From contig CACAMX010000005.1 of NCBI GenBank assembly GCA_902533655.1, forward strand, positions 1-48,235: a DNA stretch of 48,235 nucleotides, given 5' to 3'. This document shows positions 9,801 to 20,593 of the stretch, piece by piece (position 1 is the first letter of the stretch; each line of letters starts with the position of its first letter). A model generated the notes under the pieces. It was not told the origin of the DNA. It searched no databases and worked only from the letters and a program-made list of their open reading frames with translations. The DNA is from an uncultured Bacteroidota bacterium. GTDB taxonomy: Bacteria > Bacteroidota > Bacteroidia > Flavobacteriales > BACL11. A program made the translations under genes and the position numbers.

Positions 9801-12053
9801 ATGAAAAAAATATATCTATTACTGATAATGTTCTCTGTTACATTTGGTTTTGCTCAAAACCCTGGAGACACTATTGTTGTACAAACATTTGACTACAGCA
9901 TGACCTACGGACAGGCATGGGGCCCTCCAAGAGATACTATTGCTCATTTCCCTAACGATCCAAATTTAACTTTTGAGAAGATTATTATGTCTTATAGTAT
10001 GAGATGCAAGGATGGTCAGGTAAATCAGTCAGGAGGAAATAATGTAGCATGTGGAGAATGGGATTACAGCTGTCACACTTATATACATGACAGCACTAGA
10101 ACAGACTCAATTCTTAATAGAACAGCTAGTCATTCAATCACTAATTTTAATGGATCAAATTACCCTTACATCAATTATCCTATTTATAATTACATACAAA
10201 CGTTTGACTCTCTAGGAAACATCATTATTGATTCTGTACTCGCCAGTGCAGATACTATTTATGAAATGGGTATAATTTCCAATAGCAATAGTTTACTTCA
10301 TGATGTTATAGACACATTATCTGTTAATACTTATTGGCAACCTTACAGCTACACCACTGACAGCTCAGGAAATGTCATAAATATTGATACAATGGTTTCC
10401 ACAGGCGTAATTAATATTTCCCAAATTAACTATTACAAAAGATACCCCATGGCCTTTCAAATAATGTCTTTTGTAACACCATACGGAATTGGTTTAGATT
10501 TAGGTCCTGAAGGTAAAACTTGGTATTTTGATTTAACCGATTATGCTCCAATTTTTAAAGGAAATAAGAGAATCACTGTTAGTGGAGGTGGACAATGGCA
10601 AGAGGATATGGATATAAAGTTTTATTTCATTGTTGGAACTCCCCCCAGAGAAGTTCTTGAAATGCAGCAAATTTGGAGGCCTCAATCAAAAAGTTACACA
10701 AGTATCATGAATGATGACTGCTTTGAACCACGGTCTCATAAACTGCTTTCTAGTGCAAGTGCATTTAAAATTAACACTGTGGTCACTGGACATGGACAGC
10801 AAGGGGAATTTATTCCAAGAAATCATTACATTGATGTTGACAATAACCCTTCAAATAAAAACACATGGAGAGTATGGACTGAATGTGCTGAAAATCCTGT
10901 ATACCCACAAGGGGGTACTTGGATTTATGATAGAGCCGGATGGTGCCCTGGGCAAGCTTCTGATGTTAATGAATTTGACATAACAAGTCTCGTTACTCCA
11001 GGTCAACAACATACATTTGACTATGGACTAAACAACGCAACTGGCTCATCAAATTACTGGGTTAGCAGTCAGTTAATTAGCTATGGGACACCAAACTTTA
11101 ACTTGGATGCAAGAATTACAGACATATTATCTCCAACTAATAAAGTTATTAACTCAAGAAAAAACCCAATATGTTCAAAGCCTGAAGTTGTCATTCAAAA
11201 TACTGGATCAACAAATTTGACATCTCTGATCATTAACTATTGGGTTGAAGGATCACCAAACCAAGAAACATTCCAATGGAGTGGTAATCTATCGTTCATG
11301 CAAAAAGATACCGTTAAATTACCAGATCCTCAGAGTCTATGGAATCAATCTACTAATACTGTCTTCAATGTTACTATTACAAGTCCTAATGGTGGCTTTG
11401 ATGAGTATGTTTTAAACAACTCAATGAGCAGTCACTTTGAATATCCTCCAGAATACAATGATATTTTTACAATATGGGTTCAAACCAATAGTGGTGTAAT
11501 AAATTCTCTAACTCAATACTCAGAGACATCATGGGAAATCACTGATAATTCTGATAATATGATTTATAATTCTGGTATACTTATATCAAATACCCAGTAC
11601 AGAGACACTGTTCAATTTGCTCCGGGATGCTATACATTCAAAGTAATTGATGTAGATGATGACGGATTAGATTTCTGGGCTAACAGTGACGGTGCAGGTA
11701 TGATTAGATTCAGAGATATTGGAGCTTCCTGGTTCAAAATTTTTGATTGCGACTTTGGCTCCTTCATACATCATGAATTCAGAGTTGCAAACAATACAGC
11801 AGGAGTTGAAAATTTCAATACTCCAATAAGTATTTTCCCTAATCCAGCTAAAAATCAGATAACAATTAGCTCAAGTATATATAATCCTGTTAGTATATCA
11901 ATCATTGACAAAGTTGGTAGGATAATTGAAAAGAAAGATTGTATGAATTTGGTTAATGAAGTAATTGATATCAAGAACGTGAATAGTGGATCGTATTTTA
12001 TTGAAATTATTTCTGACGACAAGAAATATATTAAGAAGTTTGTCAAAAACTAA
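9801..12053 (+). CDS. Peptide-N-glycosidase F-related secreted protein with T9SS sorting domain
   Basis: Signal peptide; ACGEWDYSCHTYI; C-term IFPNPAKNQITISSS...SGSYFIEIISDDKKYIKKFVKN. Confidence 0.78.
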   Translation: MKKIYLLLIMFSVTFGFAQNPGDTIVVQTFDYSMTYGQAWGPPRDTIAHFPNDPNLTFEKIIMSYSMRCKDGQVNQSGGNNVACGEWDYSCHTYIHDSTRTDSILNRTASHSITNFNGSNYPYINYPIYNYIQTFDSLGNIIIDSVLASADTIYEMGIISNSNSLLHDVIDTLSVNTYWQPYSYTTDSSGNVINIDTMVSTGVINISQINYYKRYPMAFQIMSFVTPYGIGLDLGPEGKTWYFDLTDYAPIFKGNKRITVSGGGQWQEDMDIKFYFIVGTPPREVLEMQQIWRPQSKSYTSIMNDDCFEPRSHKLLSSASAFKINTVVTGHGQQGEFIPRNHYIDVDNNPSNKNTWRVWTECAENPVYPQGGTWIYDRAGWCPGQASDVNEFDITSLVTPGQQHTFDYGLNNATGSSNYWVSSQLISYGTPNFNLDARITDILSPTNKVINSRKNPICSKPEVVIQNTGSTNLTSLIINYWVEGSPNQETFQWSGNLSFMQKDTVKLPDPQSLWNQSTNTVFNVTITSPNGGFDEYVLNNSMSSHFEYPPEYNDIFTIWVQTNSGVINSLTQYSETSWEITDNSDNMIYNSGILISNTQYRDTVQFAPGCYTFKVIDVDDDGLDFWANSDGAGMIRFRDIGASWFKIFDCDFGSFIHHEFRVANNTAGVENFNTPISIFPNPAKNQITISSSIYNPVSISIIDKVGRIIEKKDCMNLVNEVIDIKNVNSGSYFIEIISDDKKYIKKFVKN

Positions 12054-13966
12054 TGTCACACTTTGAAAATCTTTCTAATTATACAAGGTTCAAAACCATT
12101 GAGGTAAAAGTTGGCCCAATAGCTATTGGTGGTAAAAACCCAATTCATATTCAATCGATGACAACTGCAAACACAATGAACACTTCTGCAACAGTTGATG
12201 AATCTATCAGAATGATAGATGCAGGATGTAAACTTGTTAGAATAACAGCTCCTAGTAAAAAAGATGCTGAAAATCTTTCCAATATAAAAAATGAGTTAAG
12301 ATTAAAGGGTTATAAAACTCCCTTAGTTGCAGATATTCATTACACTCCAAATGCAGCAGAGATAGCTGCAAAAATCGTTGAAAAAGTAAGGATTAATCCT
12401 GGCAACTATGCTGACAAAAAAAAGTTCGAAGAGATAGATTATACTGACGAAAGTTACAATAATGAATTACTAAGAATTGAAGAGAAATTTACACCACTTA
12501 TACAAATATGTAAGCAAAATAATACAAGTATGAGAATAGGAACTAACCACGGTTCTCTTTCAGATAGAATTTTAAGTAGATATGGCGACACACCAAAAGG
12601 AATGGTAGAGTCAGCTTTAGAGTTTATAAGAATATGTAGAAAACATGATTACCATAACATTGTCGTCTCAATGAAAGCATCAAATACTAGAGTTATGGTC
12701 TATGCATACAGATTGTTAGTAAATGAGATGATTAAAGAAGATATGAAATATCCTCTACATCTTGGAGTTACTGAAGCAGGAGAGGGTGAAGATGGAAGAA
12801 TTAAATCAGCAGTTGGAATAGGGACCCTTCTTAGTGAGGGTATTGGTGACACAATTAGAGTGTCATTAACTGAGGCTCCTGAGCAAGAAATGCCCGTTGC
12901 TCAAAAAATTCTAGATCATTTCAAAAACATACATAACCACAAAAAAATAGCTGAGACTAAACAACATCAAATTGATTATTTCCAGTATGAGAAAAGAAAA
13001 ACCTTTCAAATCGAAAATATTGGTAACAAAAATGTTCCAATAGTAATTTCAGATTTATCAAACAGAAAAAAAATTACTCAAGCTTCATTTTTTTCGCTAG
13101 GTTACAGGTACTCTGTTCCATTAGACAAATGGCATATTTCAGAAATGGCATCTGATTTTATTTATATTGGTGAGAACGAAATTAACTTTGAAATTCCAGG
13201 AACTCTAAGAATAATTTCAAACTATTCTTCTTGGATAGAGCACAAGAAAGGATTTCCAATTTTTAATCTTAAAGAGTACGAGAAAATTAAATACTTTAGT
13301 GAAACTTTGAATTTTTTAAAAATTTATGATCATGAGATTACACCTTCGCTAATTGATATTTTAAAAAACAACAAATCACTAGTAATTTTTCTAGAATCTG
13401 AGAATATTAATTGCATAGCTGCAATGAGAAAATTTTTCTTTGAACTGATAGAGAAAAAAATAAAAAATCCAATTATAATTTCAAGAAAATATGAATTTAA
13501 CGATGACGAGCAACTACAAATATCAGCATCGATTGATATTGGGTCACTTTTAATTGACGGTCTTGGAGATGGTATTTGTATTTCTTCAAATAATTGTTCA
13601 AATAAAATGCTTAACTCCATTTCCTTTGGTATTCTTCAAGCTAGTAGAACAAGGATTTCTAAAACAGAATATATTTCATGTCCAAGTTGCGGAAGGACTC
13701 TATTTGATTTGCAAGAAACAACAGCTAAAATCAGAAAAGTAACAGATCACTTAAAAGGAGTTAAGATTGGAATCATGGGATGTATTGTTAACGGTCCTGG
13801 TGAAATGGCTGATGCAGATTATGGATATGTTGGTACTGGCCCTGGAAAAATTACTCTTTATAAGGAAAAAACTGTTGTCAAGAAAAATGTTGCTGAAAGT
13901 GAAGCTGTTGATGCCTTGATTGACTTAATTAAAGAAAATGGTGATTGGGTAGATAAGTCTAACTAA
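12053..13966 (+). CDS. ispG: (E)-4-hydroxy-3-methylbut-2-enyl-diphosphate synthase, large form
   Basis: IQSMTTANTMNT, LVADIHYTPNAAE, VRINPGNYADKKKF, C-term SCPSCGRTLFDLQ, GIMGCIVNGPGEMADADYGYVG; insert between barrel and 4Fe4S domain. Confidence 0.97.
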   Translation: MSHFENLSNYTRFKTIEVKVGPIAIGGKNPIHIQSMTTANTMNTSATVDESIRMIDAGCKLVRITAPSKKDAENLSNIKNELRLKGYKTPLVADIHYTPNAAEIAAKIVEKVRINPGNYADKKKFEEIDYTDESYNNELLRIEEKFTPLIQICKQNNTSMRIGTNHGSLSDRILSRYGDTPKGMVESALEFIRICRKHDYHNIVVSMKASNTRVMVYAYRLLVNEMIKEDMKYPLHLGVTEAGEGEDGRIKSAVGIGTLLSEGIGDTIRVSLTEAPEQEMPVAQKILDHFKNIHNHKKIAETKQHQIDYFQYEKRKTFQIENIGNKNVPIVISDLSNRKKITQASFFSLGYRYSVPLDKWHISEMASDFIYIGENEINFEIPGTLRIISNYSSWIEHKKGFPIFNLKEYEKIKYFSETLNFLKIYDHEITPSLIDILKNNKSLVIFLESENINCIAAMRKFFFELIEKKIKNPIIISRKYEFNDDEQLQISASIDIGSLLIDGLGDGICISSNNCSNKMLNSISFGILQASRTRISKTEYISCPSCGRTLFDLQETTAKIRKVTDHLKGVKIGIMGCIVNGPGEMADADYGYVGTGPGKITLYKEKTVVKKNVAESEAVDALIDLIKENGDWVDKSN

Positions 13967-13969
13967 AAA

Positions 13970-15130
13970 TCAACTAAATTTTATTTGAGATGAAACTGCC
14001 TTAGCTTTGTCAATTAATTTTTCGACCGGCTCTGGTCCATAAGAAAGCGCAACTCCCATTCTTCTATTTACTCTTAAGCTCGGCTTTCCAAAAATTCTAA
14101 CATCGGTATTTGTAATTTGACTTACTTTTTCAAGACCAGTAAAAGTTGGAGTATCAATTGAGTTGATTTGTGATAAAATAACCGATGAAGCTCCATTTTG
14201 AATTAAAGATATTTCCTTAATAGGAAGTCCAAGAATAGCTCTAGCATGTAACTCGAACTCGGAAAAGTTTTGAGTACCCGCTAAAGTAACCATACCAGTA
14301 TCGTGAGGTCTGGGAGACAGCTCAGAAAAGAACACAACATCTTTTTTGACAAAGAATTCAATACCCCAAATTCCACATCCGCTTAATTTCTCAACAATTT
14401 TCTTTGATATTTCTTGTGCATCTTTTAAAACATTTTGATTCATTTTTGCTGGCTGCCAGCTTTGTTGATAATCTCCACTTTTTTGAATATGCCCAATTGG
14501 TGGACAAAAAAGTATATTATTATTTTTTTGTGTAACCGTTAAAAGAGTTATTTCATAATCAAATGAAATGAATTCTTCAATGATAACCTCATTTATATCC
14601 CCTCTTGATCCCTTAATTGAATAATTCCAGGCTTCTCTTACTTGAGATGGTTCTGAAATTGTAGATTGACCTTTTCCTGAACTACTCATTAGTGGTTTTA
14701 CAATACATGGAAATCCGATAATATTAACTGCTTCTGTTAGTTCTTCAAGAGTGCTGGCATATTCATAATTTGCTGTTTTAATATTTAATTCCTTTGCAGC
14801 AAGATCTCTGATTGATTTCCTGTTCATAGTAAAATTTACTGCTTTTGCTGATGGAATAACGCAAATACCATTCTTCTCAAAATCATACAACTTTTCTGTT
14901 CTTATACTTTCTACTTCAGAAACAATATAGTCAGGCATATGCTTTGAAACAATCTTTTCCAGATCATCAGCATTAAGCATATCAATTACTTCATAAGTAT
15001 CTGAAACTTGCATAGCTGGCGCGTTTTCATAATTATCAACAGCAATAACAGTTTGCCCTAATCTCTTTAGTGAAATCACTAGCTCTTTACCTAACTCACC
15101 TGAGCCCAATAACATTATTTTATTTGTCAT
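13970..15130 (-). CDS. purT: Formate-dependent phosphoribosylglycinamide formyltransferase
   Basis: [40 protein letters not shown]-grasp [47 protein letters not shown]. Confidence 0.96.
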   Translation of the reverse strand: MTNKIMLLGSGELGKELVISLKRLGQTVIAVDNYENAPAMQVSDTYEVIDMLNADDLEKIVSKHMPDYIVSEVESIRTEKLYDFEKNGICVIPSAKAVNFTMNRKSIRDLAAKELNIKTANYEYASTLEELTEAVNIIGFPCIVKPLMSSSGKGQSTISEPSQVREAWNYSIKGSRGDINEVIIEEFISFDYEITLLTVTQKNNNILFCPPIGHIQKSGDYQQSWQPAKMNQNVLKDAQEISKKIVEKLSGCGIWGIEFFVKKDVVFFSELSPRPHDTGMVTLAGTQNFSEFELHARAILGLPIKEISLIQNGASSVILSQINSIDTPTFTGLEKVSQITNTDVRIFGKPSLRVNRRMGVALSYGPEPVEKLIDKAKAVSSQIKFS

Positions 15131-15701
15131 TAACTAACTTTTTTATGTACTTACCAAGAATATCGAATTCAATATTAACATAATCATTAATTTTTAAATA
15201 TTTAAAATTTGTATGCTCATAGGTGTATGGAATAATACATACTGAAAATTCATTTTTTAATGAATCAACAACTGTAAGACTAACTCCATTTACAGTTATT
15301 GATCCTTTTTCTACCGTTATTGAGTCATCATCATATTGAAAAAAATATTTCCATGAACCTTCATTTATTTCAATTGAAGTACATTTAGCAGTAGTGTCAA
15401 CATGCCCTTGAACCATATGTCCATCTAAACGATCTCCAATCTTGAGAGATCTCTCTAGGTTTAAAAAATCTCCAGCTTTGACATATTTAAAATTTGTTCT
15501 TTGAATTGTTTCCTCTATTAAATCAACTTGATATGAATTATCATTTAATTTTGTCACTGTTAAGCATGCACCGTTGTGTGAAATACTTTGATCTACTCTT
15601 AGCTCATGTATATTTTCAAAATATATTTCCATTATCAAATTATTTTTTGAAGCAATGATACTTTTAACCTCAACCATTTTTTCTACAATACCAGTGAACA
15701 T
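15120..15701 (-). CDS. ribE: Riboflavin synthase, alpha subunit
   Basis: [51 protein letters not shown]. Confidence 0.96.
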   Translation of the reverse strand: MFTGIVEKMVEVKSIIASKNNLIMEIYFENIHELRVDQSISHNGACLTVTKLNDNSYQVDLIEETIQRTNFKYVKAGDFLNLERSLKIGDRLDGHMVQGHVDTTAKCTSIEINEGSWKYFFQYDDDSITVEKGSITVNGVSLTVVDSLKNEFSVCIIPYTYEHTNFKYLKINDYVNIEFDILGKYIKKLVNDK

Positions 15702-15725
15702 AGCACAAAAGTTTAATTTAATAAC

Positions 15726-15733
15726 TAATTTTG
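15726..15733 (+). promoter_or_regulatory. TAATTTTG -7 element for the M17 aminopeptidase gene
   Basis: TAnnTTTG match 19 nt before ATG 15753. Confidence 0.45.
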
Positions 15734-15752
15734 TTTAAAATTAAACATTTAT

Positions 15753-17174
15753 ATGCAGATTTCAATCAAAAAAAAATCCATTCCTAACTCTGAAAATGAA
15801 ATTACAGTTCTTGTAAACTCAAATCATCTAAATGAAATAAATATCAGTCAAGAGGAAAAAAAATATTTCTTAAATAAGATAAAGTCAAGTAAAGAGACTA
15901 TTGTTTCTATCAACAGATTAAATCAAAATTTTGTTCTTGTAAACTGTGATAAAGAGATAAATAATTATAAAGATTCGGAGTTTTACAGAAATATTGGTCA
16001 CAAGCTCAATAAAGTATTAGATTCAAAATATACAATTAATGTTATTGACACAGTAAATAAATCATATATTTTAAACTGTATTTTAGAAGGATTAGCACTT
16101 ACGGGATACGAGTATGACAGATTTAAAAAGCAAAAAAAAGATTTAAAAATTATTGTAGATAGTGTTCAGGACCAAAATTTAAACTTTGATGAACTTATTT
16201 CTGTGATAGAATCAACATTTCTTTGCAGAGATTTAGTTAATGATCCCTTCTCTCATCTTAAAGCTAAAGATCTAGCAACAATCATTAAAAAATTAGGCAA
16301 AAAGAATAATTTTAAAACTAAGCATTTCTTCAAAAGTGATATTAAAAAAATGAAAATGGGTGGTTTATTAGCAGTAAATCAAGGGAGTTTAGATGAACCC
16401 AGTTTCAGTATTTTAGAGCATAAACCAAATAACGCAGTTAATAAACGACCTTTAATACTTGTTGGTAAAGGAATAGTATATGATACTGGTGGACTGAGTC
16501 TCAAACCTACAAAAGGTATGGATATAATGAAGGTGGATATGGGAGGTGCTGCTTGTGTTATATCCGCAATTAATGCAGTAGCAAAAAGTAATCTTCCTGT
16601 ATATGTAATTGGTCTGATACCAGCAACAGATAATAGACCTTCTGGTAATGCTTATGCACCAGGCGATGTTGTTGAGATGTACGATGGTACGAATGTTGAG
16701 GTTTTAAATACTGATGCTGAGGGAAGAATGATTCTAGCTGATGCTTTATCTTATGCAAAAAAATATAATCCTCAGTTAGTAATTGACATGGCAACTTTAA
16801 CTGGATCTGCAGCTAGAGCAATTGGACATTTTGGAATAGTATCAATGCATAATAAGGCTGAAAAACAACATCAGAAATTAAAAGAAGCTGGATTGGAGGT
16901 TTATGAAAGACTGGCAGAAATGCCCTTTTGGGATGAATATGATGAGCTTATGAAGTCAGATATAGCTGATATTAGAAACATAGGAAATGCTGATTTCGCT
17001 GGAGCAATAACTGCTGGTAAATTTTTAGTTCATTTCACAGATTACCCATGGATTCATCTTGACATTGCAGGTCCAACTTATGTAACCAGTGAATTTGGAT
17101 ACAGAGGCAAAGGAGCAACAGCCATAGGTGTCAGACTTATTTATAACTTCATTAAAAACTACACAAAAATTTAA
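15753..17174 (+). CDS. Leucyl aminopeptidase, M17 family
   Basis: GKGIVYDTGGLSLKP, MKVDMGGAA, NTDAEGRMILADALSYA. Confidence 0.93.
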   Translation: MQISIKKKSIPNSENEITVLVNSNHLNEINISQEEKKYFLNKIKSSKETIVSINRLNQNFVLVNCDKEINNYKDSEFYRNIGHKLNKVLDSKYTINVIDTVNKSYILNCILEGLALTGYEYDRFKKQKKDLKIIVDSVQDQNLNFDELISVIESTFLCRDLVNDPFSHLKAKDLATIIKKLGKKNNFKTKHFFKSDIKKMKMGGLLAVNQGSLDEPSFSILEHKPNNAVNKRPLILVGKGIVYDTGGLSLKPTKGMDIMKVDMGGAACVISAINAVAKSNLPVYVIGLIPATDNRPSGNAYAPGDVVEMYDGTNVEVLNTDAEGRMILADALSYAKKYNPQLVIDMATLTGSAARAIGHFGIVSMHNKAEKQHQKLKEAGLEVYERLAEMPFWDEYDELMKSDIADIRNIGNADFAGAITAGKFLVHFTDYPWIHLDIAGPTYVTSEFGYRGKGATAIGVRLIYNFIKNYTKI

Positions 17175-18175
17175 TGAAAAAAGTCAGGCTTGGTATTAGT
17201 GTTGGTGATATAAATGGAGTTGGGCTTGAGCTTATCATAAAAAGCTTCCAAGATTTAAGTTTATTTGAATACTGTAATCCAATATTATATTGCTGCAAAA
17301 ACTTAGTTTCTAAATATGCTGAGAAAGCTAAAATAAATCTAAAAAAAATAAATTTTATTCAGGAAGAAAATCAAGCAGAAGAAAACGTCGTTAATTGTAT
17401 GCACAATTTCAAATCTGATTATCTCTTAAATTTAGGAACTTCAACTAAAGAATCTGGCCTCATAGCTCTTCAATCTTTAAAACACGTTTCTAAAGCTGCA
17501 CTGGCTGGAAAGATTGATTGCCTGGTCACATGTCCAATTAATAAAGAAACTGTCAAATTACACAGTAAAGATTTTATTGGTCACACCGAGTACTTTGAAA
17601 ATCTGTTTCATGGATCATCTCTAATGTTAATGACTAGTGATCAAATGAAAATAGCCTTTTTAACTGGCCATATTGCATTAAATAAGGTCAGTAAAAGAAT
17701 AAATGTTAAAGCTATTTACTCTAAAGTTAAAACCTTACATAAAACTTTACAGAACGATTTTCTTATAAAACATCCCAAAATAGCCGTATTAGCTCTTAAT
17801 CCACATGCAGGAGAAAATGGGATTCTAGGTTTTGAAGAAACAGAGACAATTGTTCCAGCAATAAAAAGAATAAAAAATGAAAATATAATATGCGATGGTC
17901 CGTTTCCCGCTGATAGTTTTTTTAGCAAATCAAATCTGAAAAAGTATGATGCAATTTTATCAATGTATCATGATCAAGGATTAATTCCATTTAAGATGTG
18001 TTCATTCAGTTCTGGAGTTAATTTTACTTCTGGGCTAGAGATTGTTCGAACCTCACCAGTTCATGGTCCTGCATTTGATTTATCTGGTAAAAACATGGCT
18101 GAAATTGGTTCTTTCAAGCAATCTATAATTCAGGCGTGTTTGATTTACAAAAATAGAACGAGTCTTAATCTTTAA
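17174..18175 (+). CDS. pdxA: 4-hydroxythreonine-4-phosphate dehydrogenase
   Basis: VGDINGVGLELIIK, TCPINKETV, GHTEYFE, LNPHAGENGILGFEE, PADSFF, SMYHDQGLIPFK. Confidence 0.95.
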   Translation: MKKVRLGISVGDINGVGLELIIKSFQDLSLFEYCNPILYCCKNLVSKYAEKAKINLKKINFIQEENQAEENVVNCMHNFKSDYLLNLGTSTKESGLIALQSLKHVSKAALAGKIDCLVTCPINKETVKLHSKDFIGHTEYFENLFHGSSLMLMTSDQMKIAFLTGHIALNKVSKRINVKAIYSKVKTLHKTLQNDFLIKHPKIAVLALNPHAGENGILGFEETETIVPAIKRIKNENIICDGPFPADSFFSKSNLKKYDAILSMYHDQGLIPFKMCSFSSGVNFTSGLEIVRTSPVHGPAFDLSGKNMAEIGSFKQSIIQACLIYKNRTSLNL

Positions 18176-18192
18176 AAAAATCAATAAATTAT

Positions 18193-18200
18193 TATATTTG
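18193..18200 (+). promoter_or_regulatory. TATATTTG -7 element upstream of the YceD-rpmF genes
   Basis: TAnnTTTG match 18 nt before ATG 18219, downstream of the pdxA stop. Confidence 0.5.
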
Positions 18201-18218
18201 CAACCCTAATTTCAAGTT

Positions 18219-18722
18219 ATGTATAGCTTAAAGCTTAACAAAGAAAATTTTAATAAAAAAATAAAATTTGAAATTAGTGATGAGTTCTTTGAGACATACA
18301 CCTTTGACAGGTTTGAGAATGCTAAGCTTCAAATATCTCTTTTTCTCCAAAGAAATGGGGTTTCAAGCAATTATCTACTTAAATTCGAATTAGAAGGAAT
18401 TTTAATAGACATGGCATGCGACATATGTGGTGATAATTTAGATTTTAAAATAAAAAATGAAACAGAGTTCATAATTAAAGAATCAACTAAAATTAATAAT
18501 TCTGATGATGAGATTATTTTTATAAATCCAAAACAAAAAGTAATTGAATTAAATCAGTTTTTTTATGAGTTAATTTATACTTCTGTCCCACAAAGAATTA
18601 CTCACGAATCTAGCAAAAGTGAATGTAACATTGAAATGCTAAGATTAATAGAAAAGTATAAAGAAAATAAAAGAACAGATACATCCAATTGGGATAAACT
18701 CAAAGAATTAAAAATAGATTAA
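18219..18722 (+). CDS. DUF177 / YceD family protein
   Basis: Position directly before rpmF; Cys pair [10 protein letters not shown]; acidic [11 protein letters not shown] region. Confidence 0.88.
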   Translation: MYSLKLNKENFNKKIKFEISDEFFETYTFDRFENAKLQISLFLQRNGVSSNYLLKFELEGILIDMACDICGDNLDFKIKNETEFIIKESTKINNSDDEIIFINPKQKVIELNQFFYELIYTSVPQRITHESSKSECNIEMLRLIEKYKENKRTDTSNWDKLKELKID

Positions 18723-18723
18723 C

Positions 18724-18900
18724 ATGGCACATCCAAAAAGAAAAATATCAAAGACAAGAAGAGATAAAAGAAGAACTCACTATAAAGCTTCAACTCAAAC
18801 AATTAAGCTATGTCCTAAAACTGGAGAATCACATTTATATCATCATGCATACGAACATGAAGGAAAAATTTACTATCGAGGTAAATTATTTTCAGAATAA
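18724..18900 (+). CDS. rpmF: 50S ribosomal protein L32
   Basis: Not in ORF track; own translation [58 protein letters not shown]. Confidence 0.95.
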   Translation: MAHPKRKISKTRRDKRRTHYKASTQTIKLCPKTGESHLYHHAYEHEGKIYYRGKLFSE

Positions 18901-18912
18901 ATGAACTCATTA

Positions 18913-18937
18913 AATTTTTAATTAACAATTAAAAATT
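18913..18937. terminator. Possible weak hairpin after rpmF
   Basis: AATTTTTAATT-AAC-AATTAAAAATT, perfect 11-bp stem but A/T only. Confidence 0.3.
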
Positions 18938-19016
18938 AATATCTAATCATACTTCATTCCTTTTAATTACATAATTTAATTAATTTTCTTGATTATTATT
19001 TCTAATACATAATTGT

Positions 19017-20012
19017 ATGAATAACATTAAAGCTGCAATAACTGCTATAGGGGGTTACGTTCCAGATTACATAATGACAAACCATGAACTTGAAAAAATG
19101 GTTGATACAAATGATGAATGGATTATGTCAAGAACCGGTATTAAAGAAAGAAGAATTTTAAAAGAAGAAGGAAAAGGGTCATCAGATTTGGCTGTAAATG
19201 CGATCAAAAATATCTTTAAAAAAACTCATCACAAAGCTGAGGAAATCGATATGATAATTTGTGCAACAGCTACTCCAGATATGATTTTCCCCTCAACAGC
19301 ATGTGTAATAGCTGATAAAATTGGTGCAGTAAACGCATTTTGTTACGATCTTATGGCAGCATGCTCTGGATTTCTGTATTCTCTAACTACTGCATCTAAG
19401 TATATAGAATCTGGAAGCCATAAAAAAATTTTAGTTGTTGGTACAGACAAGATGTCTTCAATAATCGACTACCAAGACAGAGCAACTTGTATAATTTTTG
19501 GAGACGGAGCTGGAGTTGCAATTTTAGAACCAAATAGTGAAGGTTTAGGAATTCAGGACAGTATTTTAAGATCTGACGGAAGTGGAAGGAATTTTTTACA
19601 TGTGAAAGCAGGTGGATCTGTTAAACCAATTACCAAAGATAACATTGAAAAAAGAGAACAGTTTGCTTATCAAGATGGACAAACAGTATTTAAAACAGCT
19701 GTTAAAAGTATGGCAGATGTATCTGCTGAAATTATGGAAAAAAACAATCTTAGTTCATCTGATATTTCTTGGCTAGTTCCTCATCAAGCTAATAAAAGAA
19801 TAATAGATGCAACAGCTAGAAGAATGGGAGTGGGAAATGATAAGGTTATGATTAACATTGAAAAGTATGGAAATACAACAAATGGAACCATTCCACTATG
19901 TCTTTGGGAATGGGAAAATCAATTGAGAAAAGGAGATAATATAATACTTGCAGCATTCGGTGGTGGATTTACTTGGGGATCAATTTATATGAAGTGGGCT
20001 TATGATTCATAG
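19017..20012 (+). CDS. fabH: Beta-ketoacyl-ACP synthase III
   Basis: DEWIMSRTGIKERRI, DLMAACSGFLYSL, VPHQANKRIIDA, YGNTTNGTIPL, LAAFGGGFTWG. Confidence 0.97.
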   Translation: MNNIKAAITAIGGYVPDYIMTNHELEKMVDTNDEWIMSRTGIKERRILKEEGKGSSDLAVNAIKNIFKKTHHKAEEIDMIICATATPDMIFPSTACVIADKIGAVNAFCYDLMAACSGFLYSLTTASKYIESGSHKKILVVGTDKMSSIIDYQDRATCIIFGDGAGVAILEPNSEGLGIQDSILRSDGSGRNFLHVKAGGSVKPITKDNIEKREQFAYQDGQTVFKTAVKSMADVSAEIMEKNNLSSSDISWLVPHQANKRIIDATARRMGVGNDKVMINIEKYGNTTNGTIPLCLWEWENQLRKGDNIILAAFGGGFTWGSIYMKWAYDS

Positions 20013-20037
20013 AAATAATTATTTTTGTTAAAAAAAT

Positions 20038-20583
20038 ATGGACTTAAAAGATATTCAAGAGTTAATTAAGTTTGTTGCAAAGTCTGGAGCAACAGAAGTG
20101 GAGCTTGAAATTGATAATGTCAAAATAAGCATAAAATCTCCTGCTAAAAAAAGAAGAGGTCAACCAGATGAAGGCACAAATAATGTTGTCCATCATATCA
20201 CTCAGCCGTCACATCAAGTTGAACAGATTATCAGCACACCAACACCACAGCCCCAAGTAATCGTTAATCAAGCTGAATTATCTCAAACTAATACACAAAA
20301 TAAAAATGAAGCTACTGATTCAGAAGCTCAAGAAAACAATAATTATGTAACAATCAAAGCAAGTATGATTGGAACATTTTATAGAAGTCCTTCACCTGAA
20401 GAACCCACCTTTGTTAATGTTGGTGATACTATTTCAAAAGGACAAACAATATGCATAATTGAAGCAATGAAGCTATTCAACGAAATAGAATCTGAAATCT
20501 CTGGAAAAGTGGTAAAAGTACTTGTTGATGATTCTCAGCCAGTTGAGTTCGACCAGCCATTGTTCATAGTAGACCCCTCATAA
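20038..20583 (+). CDS. accB: Acetyl-CoA carboxylase biotin carboxyl carrier protein
   Basis: Biotinylation motif [32 protein letters not shown]. Confidence 0.97.
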   Translation: MDLKDIQELIKFVAKSGATEVELEIDNVKISIKSPAKKRRGQPDEGTNNVVHHITQPSHQVEQIISTPTPQPQVIVNQAELSQTNTQNKNEATDSEAQENNNYVTIKASMIGTFYRSPSPEEPTFVNVGDTISKGQTICIIEAMKLFNEIESEISGKVVKVLVDDSQPVEFDQPLFIVDPS

Positions 20584-20593
20584 ATATTTATCA

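Noticed and set aside
12053-13966. Unusually long IspG with internal insert
   Set aside because: The large form with an insert before the 4Fe4S domain is already known in Bacteroidota and Chlamydiae.
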